NCBI GenBank assembly: GCA_030998015.1
Contig: JARWMV010000136.1
Coordinates: forward strand, 1 to 37,537
Direction: 5' to 3'
Origin: Ceratorhiza oryzae-sativae
Lineage: Eukaryota; Basidiomycota; Agaricomycetes; Cantharellales; Ceratobasidiaceae
Length of the DNA stretch: 37,537 bases
Below are positions 16,188 to 25,074 of this stretch, one piece after another. Numbering within the stretch: the first letter of the stretch is position 1; every line of letters begins with the position of its first letter. The position numbers and the translations under genes were made by a program. The notes beneath the pieces are model-generated. The model searched no databases, was not told where the DNA came from, and was given only the letters and a program-made list of their open reading frames with translations.

Positions 16188-16236
16188 ATTTTTGATTTAA
16201 TCAAAATTTTAACGATCGAAGATCGTATCCTAAATG

Positions 16237-16383
16237 ACGCTAGGGATAACAGGCTGATAGTCCGCGAGAGTACATATTGTCCGGACTGTTTGGCACCTCG
16301 ATGTCGACTCATCCTATCCTCCGGGTGCACAAGCTTGGAAGGGTTCGGCTGTTCGCCGATTAAAAGGGTACGCGAGTTGGGTT
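16237..16383 (+). rRNA. rnl: Large-subunit rRNA exon (peptidyl-transferase loop)
   Basis: Begins acgctagggataacaggctg, the universally conserved peptidyl-transferase sequence. It goes on with tttggcacctcgatgtcgac, ggttcggctgttcgcc and gggtacgcgagttgggtt, ending in U at 16383. After this the expected ribosomal continuation (aatacgatgtg-like) is lost, so a further intron begins here. The remaining 3' end of rnl is not in the window. Confidence 0.92.
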
Positions 16384-16720
16384 CGGCTGTTGGATTTAAT
16401 ACGACAAGGCCCTCTTTTTATCCAGCCAAAGCGCAGTTTTTCATCTTTGGGGGTACTGAGTTGGGGGAGTTACTATCTTTTGGCGACACTAGTAAAAACA
16501 GTTAAAATTTTTATAGAATTAGTACCGCTATAATTATAAGACTGTCAGGGAATGGACAAATTTTCTTCTTTGAGAAATCAATTACAATTGAACTCAGTGA
16601 AAGGCAATTTACATTAACTGCCACAGACTGGGTCACTGGTGGGCAGTATATTATTATATCGTAATATTTAATATAAAATATATTGTTTAATGTACAGTCG
16701 AAATAGAATTTTTTCTATTG
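16384..16720 (+). other. Junction of an rnl intron start and a cox2 intron end
   Basis: The left end follows an rnl exon and the right end precedes cox2, so two different intron halves must meet in this 337-bp stretch. A group I 3' core is visible close to cox2: R as ccacagactgggtc (16621) and S as gtacagtcg (16692), with P8-P9 stems around them. The last base before the exon is G. No exon or stop of rnl lies between. Confidence 0.65.
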
Positions 16721-17116
16721 CACCAATGGTATTGGTCATATGAATACTCTGATTTTATTAACGAAGACGGAGAAGCCATTGAATACGATTCATATATGGT
16801 TCCTGAAAGCGACCTAGAAGATGGGCAATTAAGATTACTTGATGTTGATAACAGAGTTGTTGTTCCTGTAGACACACACATCAGATTTATTGTAACAGCT
16901 ACAGATGTAATTCACGATTTTGCTGTACCATCATTAGGTCTTAAAATAGATGCAGTTCCTGGTCGATTAAATCAAACTTCAGTTCTTGTTCAACGGGAAG
17001 GTGTGTTCTACGGGCAATGCTCTGAAATCTGCGGAGTATACCATGGATTCATGCCTGCAGTAATTGAAGCTGTGTCACTAGAAAAATACCTAGTGTGGCT
17101 TGACAGCCAATACTAA
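16721..17116 (+). CDS. cox2: cox2 last exon (CuA domain)
   Basis: 131 codons plus TAA, starting [12 protein letters not shown] after an intron-terminal G. This is the intermembrane-space domain that holds the binuclear CuA centre. The ligands are visible: His in DVIHDFAVP, Cys-x-x-x-Cys with Glu in GQCSEICG, then His and Met in VYHGFMPAV. The aromatic WYW electron-entry motif is intact. The length and end ([13 protein letters not shown]) are typical of fungal COX2. The preceding exon in register (7561-7599) is 9.1 kb upstream, with rnl exons between. Confidence 0.95.
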   Translation, partial: HQWYWSYEYSDFINEDGEAIEYDSYMVPESDLEDGQLRLLDVDNRVVVPVDTHIRFIVTATDVIHDFAVPSLGLKIDAVPGRLNQTSVLVQREGVFYGQCSEICGVYHGFMPAVIEAVSLEKYLVWLDSQY

Positions 17117-17364
17117 TTAGTACTGGCTAATTCTAGATATTGTATAACGAAACATTAATCCCCTTCTGGATTTACATTAAATCAAATAAAAGAGACCATA
17201 AATCCTAGGTATACCAACCTGGCAAAATTGGGTTTTCTAAGAATCTAAAGATTCTGAGAGTCCTATAAAATTTTGACTAGTGTTAGATTTGTGGAGTCTT
17301 TAGGAAGTTCATTTCCTATTGGCTGCCTGTCGTACTTAAAACAGTATGGCACGGCGTTGGTTTA
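17117..17364 (+). other. Spacer between cox2 and the nad2-like exon
   Basis: AT-rich, no gene recognised. It contains a hairpin AGAATCTAAAGATTCT at about 17239-17254. The frame of the next exon is open from about 17301, after a TAG, but the clear homology begins at the ATG at 17365. Confidence 0.4.
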
Positions 17365-17616
17365 ATGCTTTTTGCTAGTACAATTATTTTTATCTTAGCC
17401 AATGCGCTACCTTCTCTTCGAACATCTCAACTATTAATACGAATAATAGCTATTGACCCCCCAAACTAATGCAGCTACGCTGCATTGTTTGGGGGGGCAA
17501 TAGCCCCCCAATACGCTGCAACGCATTGGGGGTCTATTGTATTACTTTATGTCGCAGCACTTTATAGCAGTGTTGTTTATATTCAGTCAATTGGATTTGG
17601 CATAGGTGCCCTTAGT
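17365..17616 (+). CDS. nad2: Probable nad2 first exon (NADH dehydrogenase subunit 2)
   Basis: MLFASTIIFILANALPSLRT, then SQLLIRIIAI and, after an F1 element is skipped, VLLYVAALYSSVVYIQSIGF and GIGALS. Two hydrophobic helices followed by YIQSIGxGIG recall the N-terminus of fungal NAD2, a membrane subunit of complex I. I recognise this from memory of the family and could not align it. The exon end is approximate; after GIGALS the translation becomes soluble and joins GIY-YIG gene E. The F1 insert brings an in-frame TAA. Confidence 0.6.
17456..17533. repeat. F1 double hairpin at CTATTG
   Basis: 78 bp flanked by CTATTG (17450-17455, 17534-17539), with CAATAG, its reverse complement, as linker. 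Element plus duplication is 84 bp. Confidence 0.9.
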
Positions 17617-18031
17617 GAGTTATTCGATAATTTTTCTTCTTCACAATACTCCATTTGTATAACTGCCGATGAAGATTTAATAAGCCCTTTATTATTTTCT
17701 TTAGTTCCAACAAAATTAGCTGAAAAAAATATCCCTTGGAATGATACAGCTATGATGAAGGGAAACCGAATAGTTCTTAATAAAATGTATGATCATTACT
17801 CTTCTAATCCTATTGTAAAGTCCTTTTTAGATGCTAAAGTAAACCATTTACTTAATGCACCTGAAGGGGATACAGGGATATCTTATTCTTCTTTATCTAA
17901 AGATTCAATTTTAACTAATCCTGCTACAAAATCTCTTACTAATAACTATAAGCCTTCTCTATTTACTTCAGATAGTGGTGTCTATGTAATACAGTCTCAT
18001 AATACTCAAGATTTATATGTGGAAATTTCAT

Positions 18032-18184
18032 ACCCCCGCTTAGGGTCAACCAGCATTGTATTTATATATAAATACATGCTGTTGACCCGAGGGGTAATGG
18101 ATATCGAGGCCGCGTTCGCGGCGAGCCGCGCGCACGCCAGGGCCGCCTTGGCTTAAGCCAAGGCGTTCGCAGGCGTGCACGGGT
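18032..18184 (+). repeat. Family B element, copy B6
   Basis: 153 bp flanked by CAT, at the same site within the cassette as B1 at 8291. The right arm has only one B element where this arm has B6 and B7. Confidence 0.92.
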
Positions 18185-18368
18185 CATAAAAGAAGAGGTC
18201 ATAAAAACCTCAAACCATACTCCACTAGATTACCCATTTTAACTGTATTTTTAAAATATATCAGAGATAATTTTTTAAAAGCACGGCACAATATGCGAAC
18301 TCTACTTCGTAAATTTTAGAATGGCCCTAGGTTTCGTCTTATGGTGAAGGGCTCCGTTCTTCATTCAT

Positions 18369-18521
18369 ACCCCCGCTTAGGGTCAACCAGCATTGTATTT
18401 ATATATAAATACATGCTGTTGACCCGAGGGGTAATGGATATCGAGGCCGCGTTCGCGGCGAGCCGCGCGCACGCCAGGGCCGCCTTGGCTTAAGCCAAGG
18501 CGTTCGCAGGCGTGCACGGGT
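18369..18521 (+). repeat. Family B element, copy B7
   Basis: 153 bp flanked by CAT (18366-18368, 18522-18524). The paralogous cassette has the empty site ttCATagaggatg near 8910, which proves insertion with a 3-bp duplication. Confidence 0.93.
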
Positions 18522-18599
18522 CATAGAGGATGTGATTGTATTCCCAGAATATGATATACCTTGAAAATTCTAGTCTTATAAATATATTAATTAACTTTT

Positions 18600-19418
18600 A
18601 TGAAAAGAAATACTCTAACAAGAGCAGAACGATTACAGTTCTCTCTACCTCAAAATCTGCAAGACATTCTTGTCGGGCTTATCCTGGGAGATTTATGCAT
18701 TACAAAACAAAAAACATGTAAAAGTGCTAGATTGGAATTCATGCAAGGAGTGGTACACAAGGAATACCTTCAGCATTTGTATGAATTATTCAGTGCTTTT
18801 TGTGGGATGGCACCTAAAACCCCTACTCGAGCTCCACATAAAAGAACGGGGAAAATCTATGATACTGTAAGATTTTATACTTACTCATTACCGTGTCTCA
18901 ATACATTCTATAATTTATTTTATCCTGATGGTAAAAAAATTGTACCATTAAACATTGGGTCTCTCCTGACACCTTTAGGTCTCGCATATTGGATTTCGGA
19001 TGATGGTAGTTGGGAAAAAAACAAAAAATATGTACAGTTGTGTACTGATTCATTTACTTTGGCAGAAGTAAATTTATTAATCCAAACTCTAAATTCTAAA
19101 TGAAATTTACCCTCGAGAATCGATGTAGATTTGCCTTCGCAAATCATCGATTCTCGGCGCGACGGCCGCGCTGGGGACACCCGAAATGTGATTTCCAAAA
19201 ACACCCCCAAACATGTGCAGCTACGCTGCATTGTTTGGGGGTGGTTTTGGCCAAGCCCTACGGGCATCCATTCGGGTGGTCCCAGCGCGACGGAATGTTA
19301 CAAATGTAAACATAGTACTGGTTATAGAATTATAATCCCGTCTTACTCGGTTCCTATTTTACAGGATTTATTATCCCCGCATATTCCAGCCATGATGCGG
19401 TACAAAATAGGTCTGTAG
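18600..19418 (+). pseudogene. LAGLIDADG endonuclease interrupted by element D2
   Basis: Starts MKRNTLTRAERLQFSLPQNL, then the first motif DILVGLILGDLCI, QGVVHKEYLQHLYELFS and NIGSLLTPLGLAYW, with the second motif ISDDGSWEK. Near 19101 the frame is SK-TGA-NL, where the paralogue at 8985 has SKFGLKC, so TGA probably means Trp. D2 (19111-19293) follows, then KCYKCKHSTGYRIIIPSYSV and MMRYKIGL with TAG. Only the D2 insert breaks it; without it the gene would be complete. Confidence 0.82.
19111..19293 (+). repeat. Family D double hairpin, copy D2
   Basis: 183 bp. Hairpin 1 is CGAGAATCGATG..CATCGATTCTCG with ATTTGCCTTCGCAAAT inside. Hairpin 2 pairs GCGCTGGGGAC with GGTCCCAGCGC. A solo F1 hairpin (about 19203-19241) sits in its loop. 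Shares both ends with D1. Confidence 0.85.
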
Positions 19419-19659
19419 TTTTCTATATATTATTTTGGTTAACGGCAGTGCAACTTACTTTTCTAGACGATTTAGCAATCACTACAGTAGTCTACGAGAA
19501 ATTAAACAATTAAATGGAAATTCAAGTCTAATTTATACAACTCTAAGTTCTATGGGTCTAACGAATTTTAGTTGGTCTCCTGTTGCATTAACTCCAAATT
19601 ACCATAAAGAATTTGTTTTGTTAAACAATAAATCGACTGAGTTAATCAAAGACATTCAT

Positions 19660-19881
19660 CCGCCGGCGTTAGAGGGAATCCTCAGATGAGGTAGCCTTGA
19701 CCATGAGTCTCATGGTCCAGGCTACCTCCCATAAAGATTCCCTCGTAGAAAATGACGACCGTTCGTCATTTTCAGCCGGCGGCTAAATATCGATATTATG
19801 CCGCGCACTAGCAATCGCAAACGGTTGCGATTGCTCACGTTGGTTGGTGGGACAAGTCCCACCAGCAACTAACGCGCGCGG
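19660..19881 (-). repeat. Family A element, copy A12
   Basis: 222 bp with the 50-bp nested hairpin, abutting B5 exactly as A11 abuts B4. Confidence 0.92.
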
Positions 19882-20046
19882 GCCCCCGCTCTATCGGCTA
19901 AAATCTTAGGTGTAACCCAAGATTTCAGCCGCTAAAGCGGAGGGTCAACGACCCGTGGGCATTGTTAACGAGGCCGCGTTCGCGGCGAGCCGCGCGCACG
20001 CCAGGGCCGCCTTGGCAAGCCAAGGCGTTCGCAGGCGTGCACGGGT
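19882..20046 (+). repeat. Family B element, long subtype, copy B5
   Basis: 165 bp, followed by AAT. Together with A12 it repeats the 387-bp composite at 15071-15457. Confidence 0.92.
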
Positions 20047-20137
20047 AATGTTCTTTTGCATTTTACACAATATGAAGCAAGAGCTTTAGAGCAAGCTATT
20101 CTAAGTGCTATGAAGCCATCACTAAATACAGAATCTG

Positions 20138-20345
20138 ACCCGTGCCCGCCTACGATCGCAGCTGCGGCCCTGGCGTGCGCGGGCTCGCGGCCAGAGGGGC
20201 CGCCTCGCGCACAACCTAGTGCCCCCCAAACATGTGCAGCTACGCTGCATTGTTTGGGGGGCACTAGGTTGTGCGCGAGGCGGCCCCTCTGGCCGCGAGC
20301 CCGCGCACGCCAGGGCCGCAGCTGCGATCGTAGGCGGGCACGGGT
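20138..20345. repeat. Palindrome centre: paired family B-like ends around an F1 hairpin
   Basis: A 208-bp near-perfect palindrome, acccgtgcccgcctacg to its complement, flanked by gaatctg and cagattc. Each outer part resembles a diverged family B end (acccgtgc.., ggccctggcgtgcgcg). The innermost part is an F1 hairpin (ccccccaaacatg to gtttgggggg, about 20222-20262) whose tip, gcagctacgctgc, is the symmetry centre of the whole window. One unpaired base in the hairpin makes it slightly asymmetric. Confidence 0.92.
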
Positions 20346-20436
20346 CAGATTCTGTATTTAGTGATGGCTTCATAGCACTTAGAATAGCTTGCTCTAAAGC
20401 TCTTGCTTCATATTGTGTAAAATGCAAAAGAACATT

Positions 20437-20601
20437 ACCCGTGCACGCCTGCGAACGCCTTGGCTTGCCAAGGCGGCCCTGGCGTGCGCGCGGCTCGCCG
20501 CGAACGCGGCCTCGTTAACAATGCCCACGGGTCGTTGACCCTCCGCTTTAGCGGCTGAAATCTTGGGTTACACCTAAGATTTTAGCCGATAGAGCGGGGG
20601 C
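20437..20601 (-). repeat. Family B long subtype, mirror of B5
   Basis: 165 bp, identical partner of 19882-20046. Confidence 0.92.
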
Positions 20602-20823
20602 CCGCGCGCGTTAGTTGCTGGTGGGACTTGTCCCACCAACCAACGTGAGCAATCGCAACCGTTTGCGATTGCTAGTGCGCGGCATAATATCGATATTTAG
20701 CCGCCGGCTGAAAATGACGAACGGTCGTCATTTTCTACGAGGGAATCTTTATGGGAGGTAGCCTGGACCATGAGACTCATGGTCAAGGCTACCTCATCTG
20801 AGGATTCCCTCTAACGCCGGCGG
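20602..20823 (+). repeat. Family A element, mirror of A12
   Basis: 222 bp with the 50-bp loop insert. Confidence 0.92.
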
Positions 20824-21064
20824 ATGAATGTCTTTGATTAACTCAGTCGATTTATTGTTTAACAAAACAAATTCTTTATGGTAATTTGGAGTTAATGCAA
20901 CAGGAGACCAACTAAAATTCGTTAGACCCATAGAACTTAGAGTTGTATAAATTAGACTTGAATTTCCATTTAATTGTTTAATTTCTCGTAGACTACTGTA
21001 GTGATTGCTAAATCGTCTAGAAAAGTAAGTTGCACTGCCGTTAACCAAAATAATATATAGAAAA

Positions 21065-21882
21065 CTACAGACCTATTTTGTACCGCATCATGGCTGGAAT
21101 ATGCGGGGATAATAAATCCTGTAAAATAGGAACCGAGTAAGACGGGATTATAATTCTATAACCAGTACTATGTTTACATTTGTAACATTCCGTCGCGCTG
21201 GGACCACCCGAATGGATGCCCGTAGGGCTTGGCCAAAACCACCCCCAAACAATGCAGCGTAGCTGCACATGTTTGGGGTGTTTTTGGAAATCACATTTCG
21301 GGTGTCCCCAGCGCGGCCGTCGCGCCGAGAATCGATGATTTGCGAAGGCAAATCTACATCGATTCTCGAGGGTAAATTTCATTTAGAATTTAGAGTTTGG
21401 ATTAATAAATTTACTTCTGCCAAAGTAAATGAATCAGTACACAACTGTACATATTTTTTGTTTTTTTCCCAACTACCATCATCCGAAATCCAATATGCGA
21501 GACCTAAAGGTGTCAGGAGAGACCCAATGTTTAATGGTACAATTTTTTTACCATCAGGATAAAATAAATTATAGAATGTATTGAGACACGGTAATGAGTA
21601 AGTATAAAATCTTACAGTATCATAGATTTTCCCCGTTCTTTTATGTGGAGCTCGAGTAGGGGTTTTAGGTGCCATCCCACAAAAAGCACTGAATAATTCA
21701 TACAAATGCTGAAGGTATTCCTTGTGTACCACTCCTTGCATGAATTCCAATCTAGCACTTTTACATGTTTTTTGTTTTGTAATGCATAAATCTCCCAGGA
21801 TAAGCCCGACAAGAATGTCTTGCAGATTTTGAGGTAGAGAGAACTGTAATCGTTCTGCTCTTGTTAGAGTATTTCTTTTCAT
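21065..21882 (-). pseudogene. LAGLIDADG endonuclease with element D2, right copy
   Basis: Partner of 18600-19418. One C fewer in the F1 stem inside D2 changes the frame read through the element, but both copies are broken there anyway. Confidence 0.8.
21190..21371 (-). repeat. Family D element, mirror of D2
   Basis: 182 bp, one base shorter than the left copy. Confidence 0.85.
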
Positions 21883-21960
21883 AAAAGTTAATTAATATAT
21901 TTATAAGACTAGAATTTTCAAGGTATATCATATTCTGGGAATACAATCACATCCTCTATG

Positions 21961-22113
21961 ACCCGTGCACGCCTGCGAACGCCTTGGCTTAAGCCAAGGC
22001 GGCCCTGGCGTGCGCGCGGCTCGCCGCGAACGCGGCCTCGATATCCATTACCCCTCGGGTCAACAGCATGTATTTATATATAAATACAATGCTGGTTGAC
22101 CCTAAGCGGGGGT
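21961..22113 (-). repeat. Single family B element replacing B6-B7
   Basis: Its inner flank (catagaggatg side) matches B7 and its outer flank (gaaatttcat side) matches B6, exactly what recombination between the two direct repeats would leave. Confidence 0.93.
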
Positions 22114-22528
22114 ATGAAATTTCCACATATAAATCTTGAGTATTATGAGACTGTATTACATAGACACCACTATCTGAAGTAAATAGAGAAGGCTTATAGT
22201 TATTAGTAAGAGATTTTGTAGCAGGATTAGTTAAAATTGAATCTTTAGATAAAGAAGAATAAGATATCCCTGTATCCCCTTCAGGTGCATTAAGTAAATG
22301 GTTTACTTTAGCATCTAAAAAGGACTTTACAATAGGATTAGAAGAGTAATGATCATACATTTTATTAAGAACTATTCGGTTTCCCTTCATCATAGCTGTA
22401 TCATTCCAAGGGATATTTTTTTCAGCTAATTTTGTTGGAACTAAAGAAAATAATAAAGGGCTTATTAAATCTTCATCGGCAGTTATACAAATGGAGTATT
22501 GTGAAGAAGAAAAATTATCGAATAACTC

Positions 22529-22780
22529 ACTAAGGGCACCTATGCCAAATCCAATTGACTGAATATAAACAACACTGCTATAAAGTGCTGCGACATAAAG
22601 TAATACAATAGACCCCCAATGCGTTGCAGCGTATTGGGGGGCTATTGCCCCCCCAAACAATGCAGCGTAGCTGCATTAGTTTGGGGGGTCAATAGCTATT
22701 ATTCGTATTAATAGTTGAGATGTTCGAAGAGAAGGTAGCGCATTGGCTAAGATAAAAATAATTGTACTAGCAAAAAGCAT
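22529..22780 (-). CDS. nad2: Probable nad2 first exon, right copy
   Basis: Identical to 17365-17616, including the F1 element that brings a TAA. Confidence 0.6.
22612..22689. repeat. F1 double hairpin, mirror of 17456
   Basis: 78 bp, flanks CAATAG on this strand. Confidence 0.9.
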
Positions 22781-23028
22781 TAAACCAACGCCGTGCCATA
22801 CTGTTTTAAGTACGACAGGCAGCCAATAGGAAATGAACTTCCTAAAGACTCCACAAATCTAACACTAGTCAAAATTTTATAGGACTCTCAGAATCTTTAG
22901 ATTCTTAGAAAACCCAATTTTGCCAGGTTGGTATACCTAGGATTTATGGTCTCTTTTATTTGATTTAATGTAAATCCAGAAGGGGATTAATGTTTCGTTA
23001 TACAATATCTAGAATTAGCCAGTACTAA
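22781..23028. other. Spacer between nad2-like exon and cox2, right copy
   Basis: Mirror of 17117-17364; no gene seen. Confidence 0.4.
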
Positions 23029-23424
23029 TTAGTATTGGCTGTCAAGCCACACTAGGTATTTTTCTAGTGACACAGCTTCAATTACTGCAGGCATGAATCC
23101 ATGGTATACTCCGCAGATTTCAGAGCATTGCCCGTAGAACACACCTTCCCGTTGAACAAGAACTGAAGTTTGATTTAATCGACCAGGAACTGCATCTATT
23201 TTAAGACCTAATGATGGTACAGCAAAATCGTGAATTACATCTGTAGCTGTTACAATAAATCTGATGTGTGTGTCTACAGGAACAACAACTCTGTTATCAA
23301 CATCAAGTAATCTTAATTGCCCATCTTCTAGGTCGCTTTCAGGAACCATATATGAATCGTATTCAATGGCTTCTCCGTCTTCGTTAATAAAATCAGAGTA
23401 TTCATATGACCAATACCATTGGTG
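23029..23424 (-). CDS. cox2: cox2 last exon, right copy
   Basis: Identical 131-codon exon with all CuA ligands. Having two perfect copies of the only complete-looking functional domain in the window suggests recent duplication or active gene conversion. Confidence 0.95.
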   Translation of the reverse strand, partial: HQWYWSYEYSDFINEDGEAIEYDSYMVPESDLEDGQLRLLDVDNRVVVPVDTHIRFIVTATDVIHDFAVPSLGLKIDAVPGRLNQTSVLVQREGVFYGQCSEICGVYHGFMPAVIEAVSLEKYLVWLDSQY

Positions 23425-23761
23425 CAATAGAAAAAATTCTATTTCGACTGTACATTAAACAATATATTTTATATTAAATATTACGATATAATAATATACT
23501 GCCCACCAGTGACCCAGTCTGTGGCAGTTAATGTAAATTGCCTTTCACTGAGTTCAATTGTAATTGATTTCTCAAAGAAGAAAATTTGTCCATTCCCTGA
23601 CAGTCTTATAATTATAGCGGTACTAATTCTATAAAAATTTTAACTGTTTTTACTAGTGTCGCCAAAAGATAGTAACTCCCCCAACTCAGTACCCCCAAAG
23701 ATGAAAAACTGCGCTTTGGCTGGATAAAAAGAGGGCCTTGTCGTATTAAATCCAACAGCCG
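23425..23761 (-). other. rnl/cox2 intron junction, right copy
   Basis: Mirror of 16384-16720 with the group I 3' core at about 23441-23570. Confidence 0.65.
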
Positions 23762-23908
23762 AACCCAACTCGCGTACCCTTTTAATCGGCGAACAGCCGA
23801 ACCCTTCCAAGCTTGTGCACCCGGAGGATAGGATGAGTCGACATCGAGGTGCCAAACAGTCCGGACAATATGTACTCTCGCGGACTATCAGCCTGTTATC
23901 CCTAGCGT
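23762..23908 (-). rRNA. rnl: Large-subunit rRNA exon (peptidyl-transferase loop), right copy
   Basis: Mirror of 16237-16383, same exon borders. Confidence 0.92.
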
Positions 23909-23957
23909 CATTTAGGATACGATCTTCGATCGTTAAAATTTTGATTAAATCAAAAAT

Positions 23958-24136
23958 GGACTATATCTTCAAACTAATTTTGTAAATCAATTCGAGCCAT
24001 GTATAGTCTCTGAAGCCCAAGGTAATTTATTTATATTAAATTACCAACCAGGGCTTGCGGATATTTCTTATATTGATTCGCATTATGAGTATGTTAATGA
24101 ATACTAGCTACACAAAAGAATTTCCCCGCATATAAT
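23958..24136 (-). ncRNA. Group I core of the rnl intron, right copy
   Basis: Same P, Q, R and S strands as at 16009-16187. Confidence 0.85.
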
Positions 24137-24286
24137 GGCTATTCACTGATCTATGCCAAGTGCACAGTTAATCTTTATTTGACATCACAAATAAAGAAAA
24201 CCAGTGGTCACGCCTTTTCAATTCCCCTCTGGGGTGAGATTATTTAGCCACATACAATTTATATTGAAGGGGGTTAGAATTATTAC

Positions 24287-24328
24287 CCCTGCCAAGACGT
24301 GCGCTAAAGCGCAGTTCTCTAGGCAGGG
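24287..24328. repeat. F5 hairpin, mirror of 15817
   Basis: 42 bp, ends gene D here too. Confidence 0.8.
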
Positions 24329-24687
24329 TTTAATATTGAGTTATCCCATTTGTCTTGAATGTTGGATACAAAGATGTATGTTTCTACTACTAGATCTTTA
24401 TCCAAAGCTCTACTTACTTTGTATCTAGATAACTCTAAACTTGAAGCACAAGATTTAACACTAAGAAAAGGAGGAAACAATAATACATGAGCTGAGCTAT
24501 ATACAAACACACGTTTTCTCATGCCACTATTATTACTCATTTTCTGTAAAGATTCTGCTGTGAAAGCTTCTAAACCTTTAAGTCCTTTTCTGTGACTTGG
24601 TTTTCCAAGTTTAGCCTCACTCATTTTCGCCCTAGTCTCTGGTGACATTTTTATCCCTAAATTACTGCCTGCTTTTTTAAGAATATT

Positions 24688-24852
24688 ACCCGTGCACGCC
24701 TGCGAACGCCTTGGCTTGCCAAGGCGGCCCTGGCGTGCGCGCGGCTCGCCGCGAACGCGGCCTCGTTAACAATGCCCACGGGTCGTTGACCCTCCGCTTT
24801 AGCGGCTGAAATCTTGGGTTACACCTAAGATTTTAGCCGATAGAGCGGGGGC
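24688..24852 (-). repeat. Family B long subtype, mirror of B4
   Basis: 165 bp, abuts the A11 partner. Confidence 0.9.
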
Positions 24853-25074
24853 CCGCGCGCGTTAGTTGCTGGTGGGACTTGTCCCACCAACCAACGTGAG
24901 CAATCGCAACCGTTTGCGATTGCTAGTGCGCGGCATAATATCGATATTTAGCCGCCGGCTGAAAATGACGAACGGTCGTCATTTTCTACGAGGGAATCTT
25001 TATGGGAGGTAGCCTGGACCATGAGACTCATGGTCAAGGCTACCTCATCTGAGGATTCCCTCTAACGCCGGCGG
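24853..25074 (+). repeat. Family A element, mirror of A11
   Basis: 222 bp with the nested 50-bp hairpin. Confidence 0.92.

Larger units (their letters stand above)
13913..16236 (+). other. rnl group I intron hosting GIY-YIG gene D
   Basis: Starts after U at 13912 and ends with G at 16236, with both rnl exons recognised. About 570 bp of ORF-less sequence precede gene D, including TAGTTACGAGGCTTAC, which recurs at about 10903 in the region before gene C. Copy A10 sits in this leader. The ribozyme core lies at 16009-16187. Confidence 0.8.
18014..19437 (+). mobile_element. LAGLIDADG cassette inserted in the GIY-YIG core of gene E
   Basis: Removing it restores LYV-NGSATYF. From GTGGAAATTTCAT onward it is paralogous to 8278-9623: the flank cataaaagaagaggt, the block aaaccatactccac, the 23-mer around GGCCCTAGGTTTCG, and the leader agaggatgtgatt are shared. 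Two family B copies sit in its 5' part, and one LAGLIDADG gene follows. I could not draw a full group I core in the roughly 280 bp of non-element leader, so cassette or intron is undecided. Borders are accurate to a few bases. Confidence 0.65.
17617..20137 (+). pseudogene. GIY-YIG homing endonuclease (gene E), split and cut off by the palindrome centre
   Basis: Continues in frame from the nad2-like exon (LFDNFSSSQYSICITADEDL, ending SGVYVIQSHNTQDLYV). The GIY-YIG core is then broken between YV and NGSA by the 18014-19437 cassette, and resumes as NGSATYFSRRFSNHYSSLRE with the catalytic Arg region. It goes on through YHKEFVLLNNKSTELIKDIH to an A12+B5 composite, then VLLHFTQYEARALEQAILSA and MKPSLNTESD, where the central palindromic element begins. 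The C-terminus is absent from both arms. It lacks an intact core and is not functional as drawn. Confidence 0.75.
2606..20241 (+). repeat. Left arm of giant inverted repeat
   Basis: Reverse complement of 20242-37537. Paired coordinates sum to 40483 near the centre, 40145 across most of the arm and 40141-40146 outside. The shifts trace to a 337-bp segment present only here (18032-18368) and to indels of 1, 1, 1, 2, 3 and 5 bp. No substitutions were noticed in the stretches I compared by eye. The arm may extend beyond 2606, because the right arm leaves the window. Confidence 0.95.
21046..22131 (-). mobile_element. LAGLIDADG cassette in gene E, right copy with one family B element
   Basis: Partner of 18014-19437. 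The stretch with aaaccatactccac and GGCCCTAGGTTTCG is missing, together with one family B copy. Confidence 0.7.
20346..22528 (-). pseudogene. GIY-YIG gene E, right copy
   Basis: Mirror of 17617-20137 and likewise cut at the centre after SLNTESD. Its internal cassette is shorter by 337 bp. Confidence 0.75.

Noticed and set aside
7600..16720. Reading the whole interval as one 9.1-kb cis-spliced cox2 intron
   Set aside because: Two rnl exons with correct splice borders lie inside it; reported instead as a split or scrambled arrangement.
17190..17265. Possible tRNA after cox2
   Set aside because: No consistent cloverleaf or anticodon arm could be drawn on either strand.
20056..20518. Open frames of about 100 codons on both strands around the centre
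   Set aside because: They read through the palindromic elements and are mirror images of each other; the only real coding part is the gene E tail VLLHFTQYEARALEQ up to 20137.
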